The notes under the pieces were generated by a model, which was not told the origin of the DNA, ran no database searches, and saw only the letters and a program-made list of their open reading frames with translations. Positions 1-5,777 of a stretch of DNA of 7,384 nucleotides are shown in pieces. Source of the stretch: an uncultured Actinomycetes bacterium (GTDB lineage Bacteria; Actinomycetota; Acidimicrobiia; Acidimicrobiales; Microtrichaceae); the NCBI GenBank assembly GCA_903941145.1, contig CAJANQ010000353.1, positions 1 through 7,384 on the forward strand, read 5' to 3'. How positions within the stretch are numbered: position 1 is the stretch's first letter; every line of letters starts with the position of its first letter. A program made the position numbers and the translations under genes.

Positions 1-370
1 CAGCTACTGGTCCGGCCGCTGGTGCAGCTGTCTCGGCGGGCTGAGCCTTCGCGTCCGGCGGCAACTTGCCAGGCAGCACCAGCGGACCAACCGGCGCGTC
101 GTCTCCCGCGGGTTCTAGCGGAATCGAGCGAGCGGAATCTACGTCGGCAAGTCCTTCTCCCTGCTTGACGCCGGACGAGTCGTAGACGGTAATCCCGTCC
201 GACGTGCCAAGAGGTATCCCGACTCCCGGGAGCTTCTGCGACGACTCAGCGACACCATCTGCCGTTGGCAGCGCAGCTGCGCCCGCGTGCGTCGAGCCCA
301 GTCCGGCGCCAGCCCCGCTCACGGCTACAACAGTGGCCGCCTTGAACCCACGCAATCTTGTGACTCGCAT
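1..370 (-). CDS. Putative secreted protein, N-terminal part (cut by window edge)
   Basis: I do not recognise the family. The reading frame is open from an ATG at 370 to the window edge (123 codons, no stop). A strong ribosome binding site, GGGAGAGGG, lies five bases before the start. The first 33 residues look like a signal peptide: a basic start (MRVTRLRGFK), a hydrophobic Ala/Val/Gly stretch at about residues 11-24, and a small-residue segment ending in AGAAA. The mature part is rich in Pro, Ala, Gly and Asp with no Cys, which suggests an extracytoplasmic, partly disordered region. The gene reads away from the IS remnants and seems to belong to the flanking chromosome or to an older module. 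The start and reading frame are well supported; the export call is inference from composition. Confidence 0.6.
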   Translation of the reverse strand, partial: MRVTRLRGFKAATVVAVSGAGAGLGSTHAGAAALPTADGVAESSQKLPGVGIPLGTSDGITVYDSSGVKQGEGLADVDSARSIPLEPAGDDAPVGPLVLPGKLPPDAKAQPAETAAPAAGPVA

Positions 371-543
371 GTCAACCCTCTCCCGTAGGTGCGCTAACGG
401 CCTCCGCCGATAAGCACTTCTCCAGGAGCGACGCTAGCAGTTCCACCGGTCGAATCACGGCAAAGATGTGCGAGGGTGGACGGTCCGGCCGCTCACACGG
501 GACTGCCGCGTGATGAGTTGTCACCGTTCGCCCGCCGGCGGGT

Positions 544-569
544 TGGAGTTGCCCCGCTTCGGTGGACAC
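544..569 (+). repeat. Putative left terminal end of the IS3-family element
   Basis: About 60 bases before orfA the sequence begins TGGAGTTGCCCCG and continues to GTGGACAC. This resembles IS3-family terminal repeats, which start with TG and often carry a CCCC block. The partner right end should lie after orfB but was lost in the deletion at about 1372, so the repeat cannot be confirmed inside this window. A perfect 12-bp palindrome, CCCGCCGGCGGG (531-542), sits immediately outside and may be flanking DNA or the insertion target. I see no recognisable gene or promoter in the rest of 371-543. Confidence 0.4.
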
Positions 570-605
570 CTGATTCTGGGGGAGACCCTGGTGGAAGGAG
601 ACCCG

Positions 606-902
606 ATGGGTCGTCCAGCGAAGCGCCCGGAGGAGTTCCGTCGGGAGGCCGTGAACCTGGTGAAGGGCTCGGGCAGACCGGTCGCGGAGGTGGCCAGGTC
701 CGTCGAGATCGCCGAGGGCACCTTGTGGAACTGGGCGAAAGCCGATCGTGAACGCGACGCTCGGGATGCTGACCCGGACGCGTTGTCGGAGTCGGAACGC
801 GCTGAGTCGAAGCGGCTGCGCAAGGAGTCGGCCCAGTTGAGGATCGACAACGGGATCCTCCGCAAGGCGGCCGCCTATTTCGCACCGGAGACGAACCGGT
901 GA
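606..902 (+). CDS. IS3-family transposase OrfA (HTH and leucine zipper protein)
   Basis: This 98-residue protein is the DNA-binding subunit of an IS3-type transposase. Residues about 8-50 form the helix-turn-helix that recognises the terminal repeats (EEFRREAVNLV, then VAEVARSVEIAEGTLWNW). Residues about 65-95 form the usual heptad-patterned zipper (ESKRLRKESAQLRIDNGILRK) ending in the family's KKAAAYFA-like tail. Length is normal. The ATG at 606 has a consensus Shine-Dalgarno, AAGGAG at 595-600, five bases away; an upstream in-frame ATG at 468 has no such support. The stop overlaps the orfB start as GTGA, so orfB here would be made by termination and reinitiation rather than by a visible slippery frameshift site. 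The gene looks intact but its partner is truncated. Confidence 0.88.
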   Translation: MGRPAKRPEEFRREAVNLVKGSGRPVAEVARSVEIAEGTLWNWAKADRERDARDADPDALSESERAESKRLRKESAQLRIDNGILRKAAAYFAPETNR

Positions 903-1555
903 CCGGCTTCCGGTTCGTCGAGGATCAGCAAGCCGAGTACCACGTCGTCGACCTGTGCCGCGTCACCGGAGTGTCCCGGTCGTCGTTCTACGCGTGGCGC
1001 ACCCGCAAGCCGTCGACACGCGAACTGGCCGACGCCGAGCTGCTGGTCGAGATACGCGAGATCCACCAGTCGTCGCGGTGCACCTACGGGGCGCCTCGGG
1101 TGTGGGGTCGGCTCCGTCGGGCTGGTCACCGCGTCGGCCGCAAACGGGTCGCCCGCCTGATGGCTGCTGACGGGCTGATCGGAGCGCACGCCCGCCGCCG
1201 TTGGCGTCGAGGTCGCCACCCGGCGCACGTGCCAGCCCCGGACCTGTTAAAGCGGGACTTCACCGCGGAGCGCGCCGATCTGCGGTGGGCCGCCGACATC
1301 ACGGAGTTCGCGTGCATCGACGGCAAGCTGTTCCTCGCTGGCATCCGAGACCTCCACGATCGAGGCCTGGCCGCGGCCAAGCGACCGAAGCCGGCGAAAC
1401 TTGCCACGAACCCGCGGTTACGTGAGTACGTGCGGGAACGACTGAGCGGCGAGCTCACCCGCCCCGACTGCGGTGGCCGGTCCACCGACGACCTGGAAAG
1501 GGTTGAACAAGCCGCACTGAGCGGACTGTCGGTGGGCCACCGCATGGAGCCCTGA
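899..1555 (+). pseudogene. IS3-family OrfB, truncated and fused to IS30 sequence
   Basis: A GTG start overlaps the end of orfA, with GGAG eight bases upstream. Residues 1-158 are a typical IS3 OrfB: HTH_21 region (YGAPRVWGRLRRAGHRVGRKRVARLM) followed by the start of the integrase core, RWAADITEFACIDGKLFLAGIRD. That supplies the first catalytic Asp (D133). After RGLA (about base 1372) the protein switches without losing frame to KRPKPAKLATNPRLREYV, which is IS30-family sequence, and soon stops. The second Asp and the Glu of the IS3 DDE triad are therefore missing, so this 218-residue chimera cannot catalyse transposition. It could still bind DNA or act as an inhibitor of related elements, but nothing here shows that it does. 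Confidence 0.85.
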
Positions 1556-1911
1556 ACGATTTCACGACGGCTCGTCATCGACTTCCCCGATGATGACGAC
1601 ATGCGCATCAGCCACGAGGCGATCTACCAGGCGCTCTACATCGAAGGCAGAGGAGCGCTCAAGCAGGAGCTGGTCGCATGCCTGCGCACCGGGCGCTCCC
1701 TGCGCAAGCCCCGCGAACGGGCCCGCAACCGACCGCAGGGCCACGTGACACCCAACGTCGTGTCGAGCGAGCGGCCCACCGAAGCCGACGACCGGGCCGT
1801 GCCCGGACACTGGGAAGGCGACCTCATCATCGGCCCGGGTCGCTCCGCGATCGGCACCGTCGTCGAGCGCTCCAGCCGCTACACCCTGCTCGTCCACCTC
1901 CCCCGGCTCGA
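1373..1911 (+). pseudogene. IS30-family transposase, internal fragment with frameshifts
   Basis: The fragment is recognisable in three successive frames. The first part (PKPAKLATNPRLREYVRERLSGELTRPD) is read in the frame of the IS3 fusion. The second (TWKGLNKPH, stop at 1518-1520, ADCRWATAWSPE) is in the next frame, and its stop is probably a CGA to TGA change. After WSPE a one-base loss near 1557-1558 leads into the third frame, ISRRLVIDFPDDDDMRISHEAIYQALYIEGRG. That frame stays open through the IS30 catalytic block RAVPGHWEGDLIIG, which holds the first DDE Asp, and on to SAIGTVVERSSRYTLLVHLP. The sequence then breaks off at about 1911, so the remaining catalytic residues are absent. The ORF at 1601-1978 is the largest surviving open piece, but its last 20 or so codons are read in the wrong frame for IS110. 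Confidence 0.85.
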
Positions 1912-2046
1912 GGCCGCGCCTACTTCGACCGTAAGATTGCCGAGGGCAAGGCCTCGAAGGAAGCGCTGCGGGCGTTGAAGCGGCAGCTCTCCAACGTCGT
2001 CTACCGCCACCTCGTTTCCGCAACCGACCGGGCTCGTCGGGCCTGA
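1912..2046 (+). pseudogene. IS110-family transposase, C-terminal fragment
   Basis: From about 1912 the reading frame ending at TGA 2044-2046 gives GRAYFDRKIAEGKASKEAL followed by RALKRQLSNVVYRHLV. This is the signature near the end of IS110/IS116/IS902 transposases, where a YxxKxxEGK helix is followed by ALRxLKR and a VxYxxL segment. Only about 44 residues remain. The N-terminal RuvC-like DEDD domain and most of the C-terminal serine-containing domain are gone. The joint with IS30 lies within CTCGAGGCCGCGCC at 1907-1920. The region upstream of the transposase gene, which in IS110-group elements carries the bridge RNA, is also missing, so no bridge RNA should be expected here. Confidence 0.75.
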
Positions 2047-2288
2047 ACGCGGATGGGTCCGGGAGGACGACCAGGAACGGCTCTGCTCCAGCGTGACCGG
2101 CTCACATCCTGAACGCCGGCTCTTCGGACAGGTCACTTCCCGGACCCGACACGAACGCTACGACTCGACCACGACCTGATCCACCGGCCCTGCGTCGCCG
2201 CGCCCAGACACCGACGAACAGGGCCTTGACGATCACAGAGGCATCAATATGTCATAGTCCGGCAGGAGCTCGATCGAGCGCTCTCGGT
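2047..2288. other. Non-coding stretch: probable IS110 3' flank and junction to the helicase fragment
   Basis: No credible gene is seen on either strand. The first 180 bases or so look like the non-coding 3' end of an IS110 element, finishing with GGGCCTTGACGATCACAGAG and GCATC at about 2220-2247. This resembles the CTTGAC...GGAGCATC ends of actinobacterial IS110 copies, but the match is from memory and imperfect. The last 30-40 bases run into the stop codon of the minus-strand helicase fragment, so the two remnants converge here. I see no GC hairpin followed by a T-run and hence no intrinsic terminator. Confidence 0.4.
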
Positions 2289-3371
2289 TCACCAGCCGAT
2301 GTCGGCTCCGTTGTCGTGGCCGGGGGTGAGGTCGGTGGCGAGCTGCTTTCCGCTCGTGGCGTGGAGGGCGTCGAGGACGATCCGACGCGGGTCGTCACGG
2401 TCGTCGGCACGAGCATGGTGTTCGAGGTCGTCGTCGCAGTCTGTCGACACGACGTAGAGCCGGTTCGACTCGCGTCCGCGCGAGAGGCCGACGTAGCTGG
2501 ATTCTCGGGTGACGTCGTCGGTGCCGAGGAGGAGGCCGTGGTCGGCGGTGCGGCCTTGGGCTTTGTGGACCGTGACGGCGTAGCCGTGGCGGATCAGCCC
2601 AGCTGCCAGGTACGCCGAGTCGAGTTGGCGGACACCGTGATCGGTGTCGATCGTGACAGACCGTTGCTGGTGGTTGATGTTGGTGATGGTGGCGGTGGTG
2701 CCGTTGCGGACATCGGACCGGTAGTCGTTGCGGAGACACACGATCTGGTCACCGATCTGGAACGGCCGGCCCACGATCTCGATCGGGTCACCCGAGAGTT
2801 CGCCGGCGTCGGCGACGAGTCGACGGGCTCGCCGGTTGAGGTCGTCGACATCGGCGTTGCGGCGGGCGAGCATCAACGCGTCGCTGCCGTGTTGGCGGTG
2901 GGTCCACCAATCGCCGACCATCCCGTCTCGGACCGTCTCGGAGTTCGGGCCGTGCACGATCACGCCTCGCTCCCGCAGCAGCGCAACAGCCTCATCGACG
3001 TCACCGGCGCGGAGCTCGGCGAGCGCGGCGCGTTCGGTCGGGTCGGTCTGGCGGTGGTTCTCGATGAGGGTGATCGCTCGGCGACGGCTCTCGAGGTGGC
3101 CGAGGAGGCCCCCGGCGGTGATCTCCGGCAGCTGTCTCGGGTCACCGACCAACACGACTTTCGCACGTGCCGCGGCTGCGGCGGTGAGGAGTGGGGCGAT
3201 GTCGCGGGTGCCGACCATGCCAGCTTCATCAACCACCACCACGACCTGGTCATGGAGTTGAACCTCACCCGAGTCGAGATACCCGGTGAGCGACGCGAGG
3301 GTGCTCGACGGGACCCCCGAACCGGTCTCGAGTTCTTGTGCGGCGGTGGCCTCGAGCTGCTCGGCGCTCAC
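2289..3371 (-). pseudogene. traA: TraA/MobF relaxase C-terminal helicase fragment, fused to a new start
   Basis: Residues from about 9 onward match the RecD-like helicase half of MobF/TraA conjugative relaxases. Visible motifs are AAQELETGSGVPSSTLA, Walker B VVVVVDEAGM (43-52), motif III GDPRQLPEI (76-84), IENHRQTDPTERAAL (103-117), motif V VTVHKAQGRTAD (267-278) and motif VI YVGLSRGRESNRLYV (293-307). The C-terminus looks natural. The relaxase domain with its Tyr and His triad, and the Walker A loop that should lie about 40-50 residues earlier, are absent, so neither nicking nor ATP hydrolysis is expected. The first eight residues (GTG at 3371, then SAEQLEA) belong to the upstream operon, overlap the preceding gene as GTGA, and have AAGGG upstream. 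Reading farther upstream in this frame (to 3527) gives low-complexity shadow sequence. The 360-codon frame has no stop, so the truncation is recent or the fusion is tolerated. Confidence 0.85.
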
Positions 3372-3490
3372 CGGGCACCCTTGCGCCGGCGCCGGGCCTC
3401 GTGGTCGGTCAGGCGGCGCACCGCCTCGGCCCGGGCCCTGTTCTTCTTCCGGATGCGGCGTGCCACCTGGGCACCGTGGCGGCGGGGCAC
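3368..3490 (-). CDS. 40-aa arginine-rich small protein
   Basis: This is a short gene running from GTG at 3490 to TGA at 3370-3368. It is supported by a consensus Shine-Dalgarno (GGAGGGG, five bases before the start) and by its position: the start shares a base with the previous stop (TAGTG) and its end overlaps the next start (GTGA). The protein begins MPRRHGAQVARRIRKKNRAR and ends HEARRRRKGAR. Seventeen of 40 residues are Arg or Lys, with only two Glu and one Asp, and no Cys. Such a peptide would be expected to bind nucleic acid or the acidic neighbour proteins, but I do not recognise a family. Because it is so short, the main risk is that it is a chance frame; the ribosome binding site and double overlap argue against that. 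Confidence 0.6.
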   Translation of the reverse strand: MPRRHGAQVARRIRKKNRARAEAVRRLTDHEARRRRKGAR

Positions 3491-3657
3491 TAGCACCCCT
3501 CCTCGGGCTCGAGGTCGGGACGGCCACCGAGCTGGTGCACGAGCAGGTAGAGGCGCTCCACCTCTCGGGCCACCTGCGTGCGCAGGTGCGCCGGCACCCT
3601 GGGCCAGAGCTCGCCCAGGTGCTCGAGGCGCCGGGCGGTGGTGTCGGTCGTGTTCAT
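3490..3657 (-). CDS. 55-aa helical protein of unknown function
   Basis: I do not recognise a family. The start is ATG at 3657, with AAAGGA four bases upstream and an ATGA overlap with the stop of the zinc-ribbon gene. A longer frame to 3771 exists but has no ribosome binding site and reads through the neighbour. The protein begins MNTTDTTARRLEHLGELWPR, continues through a predicted amphipathic helix (AREVERLYLLVHQLGG) and ends in an acidic tail EPEEGC. There is no signal peptide or membrane segment. Its first five residues, MNTTD, match those of the first gene of the operon (5315-5764), and the underlying bases are nearly identical. Confidence 0.65.
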   Translation of the reverse strand: MNTTDTTARRLEHLGELWPRVPAHLRTQVAREVERLYLLVHQLGGRPDLEPEEGC

Positions 3658-3800
3658 CGTTTCCTTTCTTGGCGGTCGTGGCAGAGGCGGCCCTTGCACC
3701 CGGGTCGGAAGCGGCACCGGGCGCCGAGGGCCCTGGCGGTGCCGAGCACGGACCCGCCGCACCTCGAGCACCGCAACGGCGTGCCGGCGTCAGAAGTCAT
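3654..3800 (-). CDS. 48-aa zinc-ribbon protein
   Basis: The gene is short and easy to miss. ATG at 3800 lies inside the end of the replication-protein gene, overlapping it by 11 bases, and its TGA overlaps the next ATG as ATGA. The protein reads MTSDAGTPLRCSRCGGSVLG, then a linker, then CRFRPGCKGRLC and a basic tail HDRQERKR. The Cys pairs (CxxC at 11-14; CxxxxxC at 29-35 with another Cys at 40) form a plausible treble-clef or zinc-ribbon metal site of about 30 residues. Small zinc ribbons of this kind commonly bind nucleic acid or partner proteins in phage and plasmid modules. The function here is unknown. The Shine-Dalgarno is weak (GAGG nine bases upstream), so translation is probably coupled to the gene before it. 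Confidence 0.7.
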   Translation of the reverse strand: MTSDAGTPLRCSRCGGSVLGTARALGARCRFRPGCKGRLCHDRQERKR

Positions 3801-4896
3801 CGAGGAAGGCCTCGTAATCGGCGACGAGAGCCTCGAGCCTGGGCAGGTGCTCCTTGCGCCAACGGGACACCCATGCGCCGAACAGCTTGTACGTCTCTAC
3901 GTCGGGAGCCTCTCGGTCCTCGTCGCCGAGGTGGCCGGCGAGGACGTAGGACATTCCGTAGCCGGACTTCTTCGGGAACCCGAACCTCTGTCGGCCATCA
4001 CCCTCGAGCTCCACGAGAACCTCGGCAAGGTGCTCGGCCAGGTCGGACGTTTCTGGCAGTCGGTCGTGAAGTGCGCACACCTGCTGCCAAAGCCGGTCCC
4101 ACTCGTTGAGCGCCAAGGCCCAGGCCGGGAGCTGCACAGACTTGAGCCGGCCGTCACGGCGCAGGCCCTCGGCCATGAAGGCGGTCGGGTTCGTCTTGGC
4201 CTTGGCGAGGATGACGCCGAGGCGATGGGCTACCGACAGTTCGTGCCAGCCGGCCGCCGTCGTCGCCAAGTACCTGGCGAGCACGGGCTCGAGCGTCTCG
4301 GCCTCGAGGTCATGGCCTTCCCACACAAGCTCACGCAGCAGCTCGCGGGCAACGGCGAGCTGCTCGGAGGTGGAGGTCGGCGGCGGGCCGTCAGGCCCGG
4401 CCGTCGGCCCTTCCTCCTCCTCCTCACTTACGTTCGGAGGTAGGAGGTCGTGGTCCCCTAGGGGACCAACAGGGGGACCAACAGGGGGACCAACAGGAGC
4501 GGCCTCCTGTCGGCCCCCTCGGGACTCAACAGGAGCGGCCTGCTGTCGGTCCCCTCGGGGCGCAACAGGTACGGCCGCCGCCGGCACCTCGAGGCGGTAC
4601 TCGTTCACCTGCTGCCACCTCTGGCGGACGTGGCGTATGAGGCCCTGGGCATCTAGCCACCCGTCCACCTTGAGCACCGTGGCCGGCTTGAGGCCCGCAC
4701 GTTTCGCCATCGCCGAGCGGGACGGGTAGCACCTCGAGCCGTCGGCGTTGGCGGCCCGGGCCCGCATGGAGGCGACAGAGTGCACGGCGTAGAGGGAGGT
4801 CGGCAGGTCGTCGTCGGCGGTGGCCCGGGCCTCCACGACCTCGAGCCACCGCCACAGCATCCCGGCCGGCTTGGCGGCCTTCTTCCTGGCGGTCAC
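3790..4896 (-). CDS. Winged-helix replication-initiator-like protein
   Basis: The 368-residue product has three parts. Residues about 35-104 form a winged helix of the HTH_36/phage replisome-organiser kind: RCYPSRSAMAKRAGLKPATV, then WLDAQGLI, then a wing ending in NEYRLEV. Residues about 105-176 are a Pro/Gly/Ala-rich linker containing PVGP repeats and an acidic run, SEEEEEG. Residues about 177-368 are mostly helical, including NPTAFMAEGLRRDG, as in C-terminal domains of replication proteins that load helicase. GTG at 4896 was chosen over farther starts because it overlaps the preceding stop as GTGA and has GGAGG nine bases upstream. The linker DNA carries direct repeats and an 18-bp palindrome, as expected if the origin lies within the gene. 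A transcription regulator is the main alternative. No catalytic nuclease or helicase motif is seen. Confidence 0.6.
   Translation of the reverse strand: MTARKKAAKPAGMLWRWLEVVEARATADDDLPTSLYAVHSVASMRARAANADGSRCYPSRSAMAKRAGLKPATVLKVDGWLDAQGLIRHVRQRWQQVNEYRLEVPAAAVPVAPRGDRQQAAPVESRGGRQEAAPVGPPVGPPVGPLGDHDLLPPNVSEEEEEGPTAGPDGPPPTSTSEQLAVARELLRELVWEGHDLEAETLEPVLARYLATTAAGWHELSVAHRLGVILAKAKTNPTAFMAEGLRRDGRLKSVQLPAWALALNEWDRLWQQVCALHDRLPETSDLAEHLAEVLVELEGDGRQRFGFPKKSGYGMSYVLAGHLGDEDREAPDVETYKLFGAWVSRWRKEHLPRLEALVADYEAFLDDF
4451..4468. repeat. 18-bp perfect palindrome inside the replication gene
   Basis: TGGTCCCCTAGGGGACCA is a perfect inverted repeat without a spacer. Its right half is also the first member of the 12-bp direct-repeat array that follows. 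It lies in codons for the flexible linker (VGPLGDH), where protein constraint should be weak. It could be a binding site for a dimeric protein, possibly the encoding protein itself. Confidence 0.6.
4460..4494. repeat. Three tandem 11/12-bp direct repeats (iteron-like)
   Basis: AGGGGACCAAC (4460-4470) is followed immediately by two exact copies of AGGGGGACCAAC (4471-4482 and 4483-4494). In the minus frame they encode PVGP repeats of the linker, so replication slippage of a coding repeat is an alternative to an origin function. Confidence 0.75.
4491..4574. repeat. Two 36-bp direct repeats plus a partial third copy
   Basis: Units start with CAACAGGAGCGGCCT at 4491 and 4527 and match at 32 of 36 positions by hand alignment. 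A third partial unit (CAACAGG...CGG) starts at 4563. The period is three times the 12-bp unit next to it, and CAACAGG is shared by both arrays. All copies are in frame with the replication protein and encode the RQEAAPV/RQQAAPV part of its linker. Confidence 0.7.
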
Positions 4897-5318
4897 GCCG
4901 TCCCGCCTCCGAGCGGGCCGATGCCCTCGGGCCACCTCGTCGTGGCGTCCCAAGCGGCACCCGACAGGTCGGCGCCGCAGAGGTCGGCGCACGAGAGGTC
5001 GGCGTCCCGCAGGTCGGCGAGGACGAGGTGCAGACCTCGGGCCGTGGCCCGGGACAGGTCGGCACGCTCAAGGTCGGCACCCTCGGCCCGCACCCGTGGC
5101 AGGTGCGCACCCCGAAGGTCGGCCTCCGTCAGTACGGCCCGCCGAAGGTGTGCGTGCGTGAGGTCGGCACCCTCGAGGCGGGCCCACCACATCTCGGCCC
5201 ACGAGAGGTCGGCGTCCTCAAGGTTCGAACCTCGCAGGTTGGCGCCCTCAAGGTCGGCACCCGACAGGTCGGGCCCCTCCTTGCGGCCGGCGTAGGCGGC
5301 GGACTCCTGGGCGCTCAT
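4893..5318 (-). CDS. Pentapeptide-repeat protein
   Basis: Residues about 16-122 of this 141-residue protein are some twenty consecutive A(D/N)LxX repeats, for example LSGADLEGANLRG, DLRDADLSCADLCGADLSG. They would fold as a right-handed quadrilateral beta-helix of about five coils. The sequence closes with AAWDATTRWPEGIGP, a cap common in bacterial pentapeptide proteins. There is no signal peptide, so it should be cytoplasmic. ATG at 5318 overlaps the previous stop as ATGA and has GAGGG just upstream; the longer frame to 5681 is a shadow of the preceding gene. Some family members (Qnr, MfpA) mimic DNA and block gyrase, but many have no known role. A link to replication of the element is suggested only by the neighbouring initiator-like gene, which it overlaps by four bases (GTGA). 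Confidence 0.88.
   Translation of the reverse strand: MSAQESAAYAGRKEGPDLSGADLEGANLRGSNLEDADLSWAEMWWARLEGADLTHAHLRRAVLTEADLRGAHLPRVRAEGADLERADLSRATARGLHLVLADLRDADLSCADLCGADLSGAAWDATTRWPEGIGPLGGGTA
4964..5275. repeat. 15-bp-periodic AGGTCGGC repeats encoding the pentapeptides
   Basis: The octamer AGGTCGGC recurs about ten times at multiples of 15 bases. On the minus strand it is GCCGACCT, the codons for Ala-Asp-Leu, so the periodicity follows from the protein repeat rather than from an independent DNA element. Confidence 0.7.
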
Positions 5319-5764
5319 CGCTCGCCCTCGCCGTCGGCCCAGGAGCGCAGCACCTCTACGGCCTCGGCGACGCTCATGCCGGTCCGCTCGAGCACGGGCA
5401 CGACGGAGTTGAGCAGCTTCTCGTGGGGCTCCTCGCCGAGCTTCTCCCATGCGTGGAGGCGGTGGCCGAACAACGCTCCGCCAACGGCCTCCTGGAAGAT
5501 GTTGTCCTCGTAGAGCTCGTCCACCTCGATTACGTCCATGTGGTGACGCACCTCGGCGACGGCGGCTGCGGGACTGATGCCGTAGCGGTCGCCCACCCGG
5601 AGCACGCCGTCGAGCGCCTCGCCGAGCGTCAGGGTGGGGTCGTCCATGACGGGCTCGAGAAGCTCGTGCACTCCCTCCCACGACGGCGCACGTCCGTCAA
5701 GGGTGGTGAGCACCTGGGCCGGGTCGGGCCCTTCCATCTCGGGCAGGTGGTCGGTAGTGTTCAT
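5315..5764 (-). CDS. Unknown acidic helical protein, first gene of the operon
   Basis: I do not recognise the family. The 149-residue protein starts MNTTDHLPEMEGPDPAQV and is acidic and largely helical, with no signal peptide or membrane segment. Two stretches look alike: LTLGEALDGVLRVGDRYGIS (first half) and MSVAEAVEVLRSWADG (end), each following an ELLEPV/KLLNSVVPV-type helix. This suggests a duplicated helical hairpin. ATG at 5764 is preferred over GTG at 5779 because the GTG is buried in a strong inverted repeat, but the Shine-Dalgarno for the ATG is weak (TTGGA five bases upstream). The gene lies 117 bases after the excisionase-like gene on the same strand and overlaps the pentapeptide gene as ATGA. 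It heads the coupled operon, so it may set translation of everything after it. Confidence 0.7.
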   Translation of the reverse strand: MNTTDHLPEMEGPDPAQVLTTLDGRAPSWEGVHELLEPVMDDPTLTLGEALDGVLRVGDRYGISPAAAVAEVRHHMDVIEVDELYEDNIFQEAVGGALFGHRLHAWEKLGEEPHEKLLNSVVPVLERTGMSVAEAVEVLRSWADGEGER

Positions 5765-5777
5765 GCTGTTCCAATCC

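Larger units (their letters stand above)
544..2260 (+). mobile_element. Mosaic of three insertion-sequence remnants (IS3, IS30, IS110 families)
   Basis: Three transposase pieces follow each other in the same orientation with almost no DNA between them. They are the 5' part of an IS3-family element (about 544-1372), an internal piece of an IS30-family element (about 1373-1911) and the 3' end of an IS110-family element (about 1912 to 2225-2260). Each joint falls inside a coding sequence and each piece lacks at least one end, so none can move by itself. The joints were placed where the translated protein changes from one family's pattern to another's and are good to roughly ten bases. The outer limits are less certain: the left rests on a putative IS3 end and the right on resemblance to IS110 3' flanks. 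Confidence 0.75.

Noticed and set aside
468..605. Upstream extension of orfA
   Set aside because: It crosses the probable IS end and has no ribosome binding site, whereas ATG 606 has AAGGAG at ideal spacing.
1912..2260. IS110 bridge RNA
   Set aside because: Only the last 44 codons and the 3' flank remain. In the IS110 group the bridge RNA lies upstream of the transposase, which has been lost here, and I see no stem-loop pattern of that kind.
2226..4109. Long plus-strand open frame of 627 codons
   Set aside because: It runs opposite to the helicase fragment, which carries clear motifs, and its own product is low-complexity without any domain. It is a high-GC shadow.
3286..4443. Plus-strand open frame of 385 codons
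   Set aside because: It lies antisense to the replication-like gene and three small coupled genes that have ribosome binding sites; its product shows no domain.
4460..4574. CRISPR array
   Set aside because: Repeats are directly adjacent with no unique spacers, and they are in frame within a gene.
5221..5232. AGGTTCGAACCT, resembling a tRNA T-loop or attachment core
   Set aside because: It lies within pentapeptide codons (RGSNLE) and no acceptor, D or anticodon stems can be drawn around it.
4893..5681. Extended 262-residue form of the pentapeptide-repeat protein
   Set aside because: The extra N-terminus is Arg-rich shadow sequence of the preceding gene. The ATG at 5318 has an ATGA overlap and a ribosome binding site.
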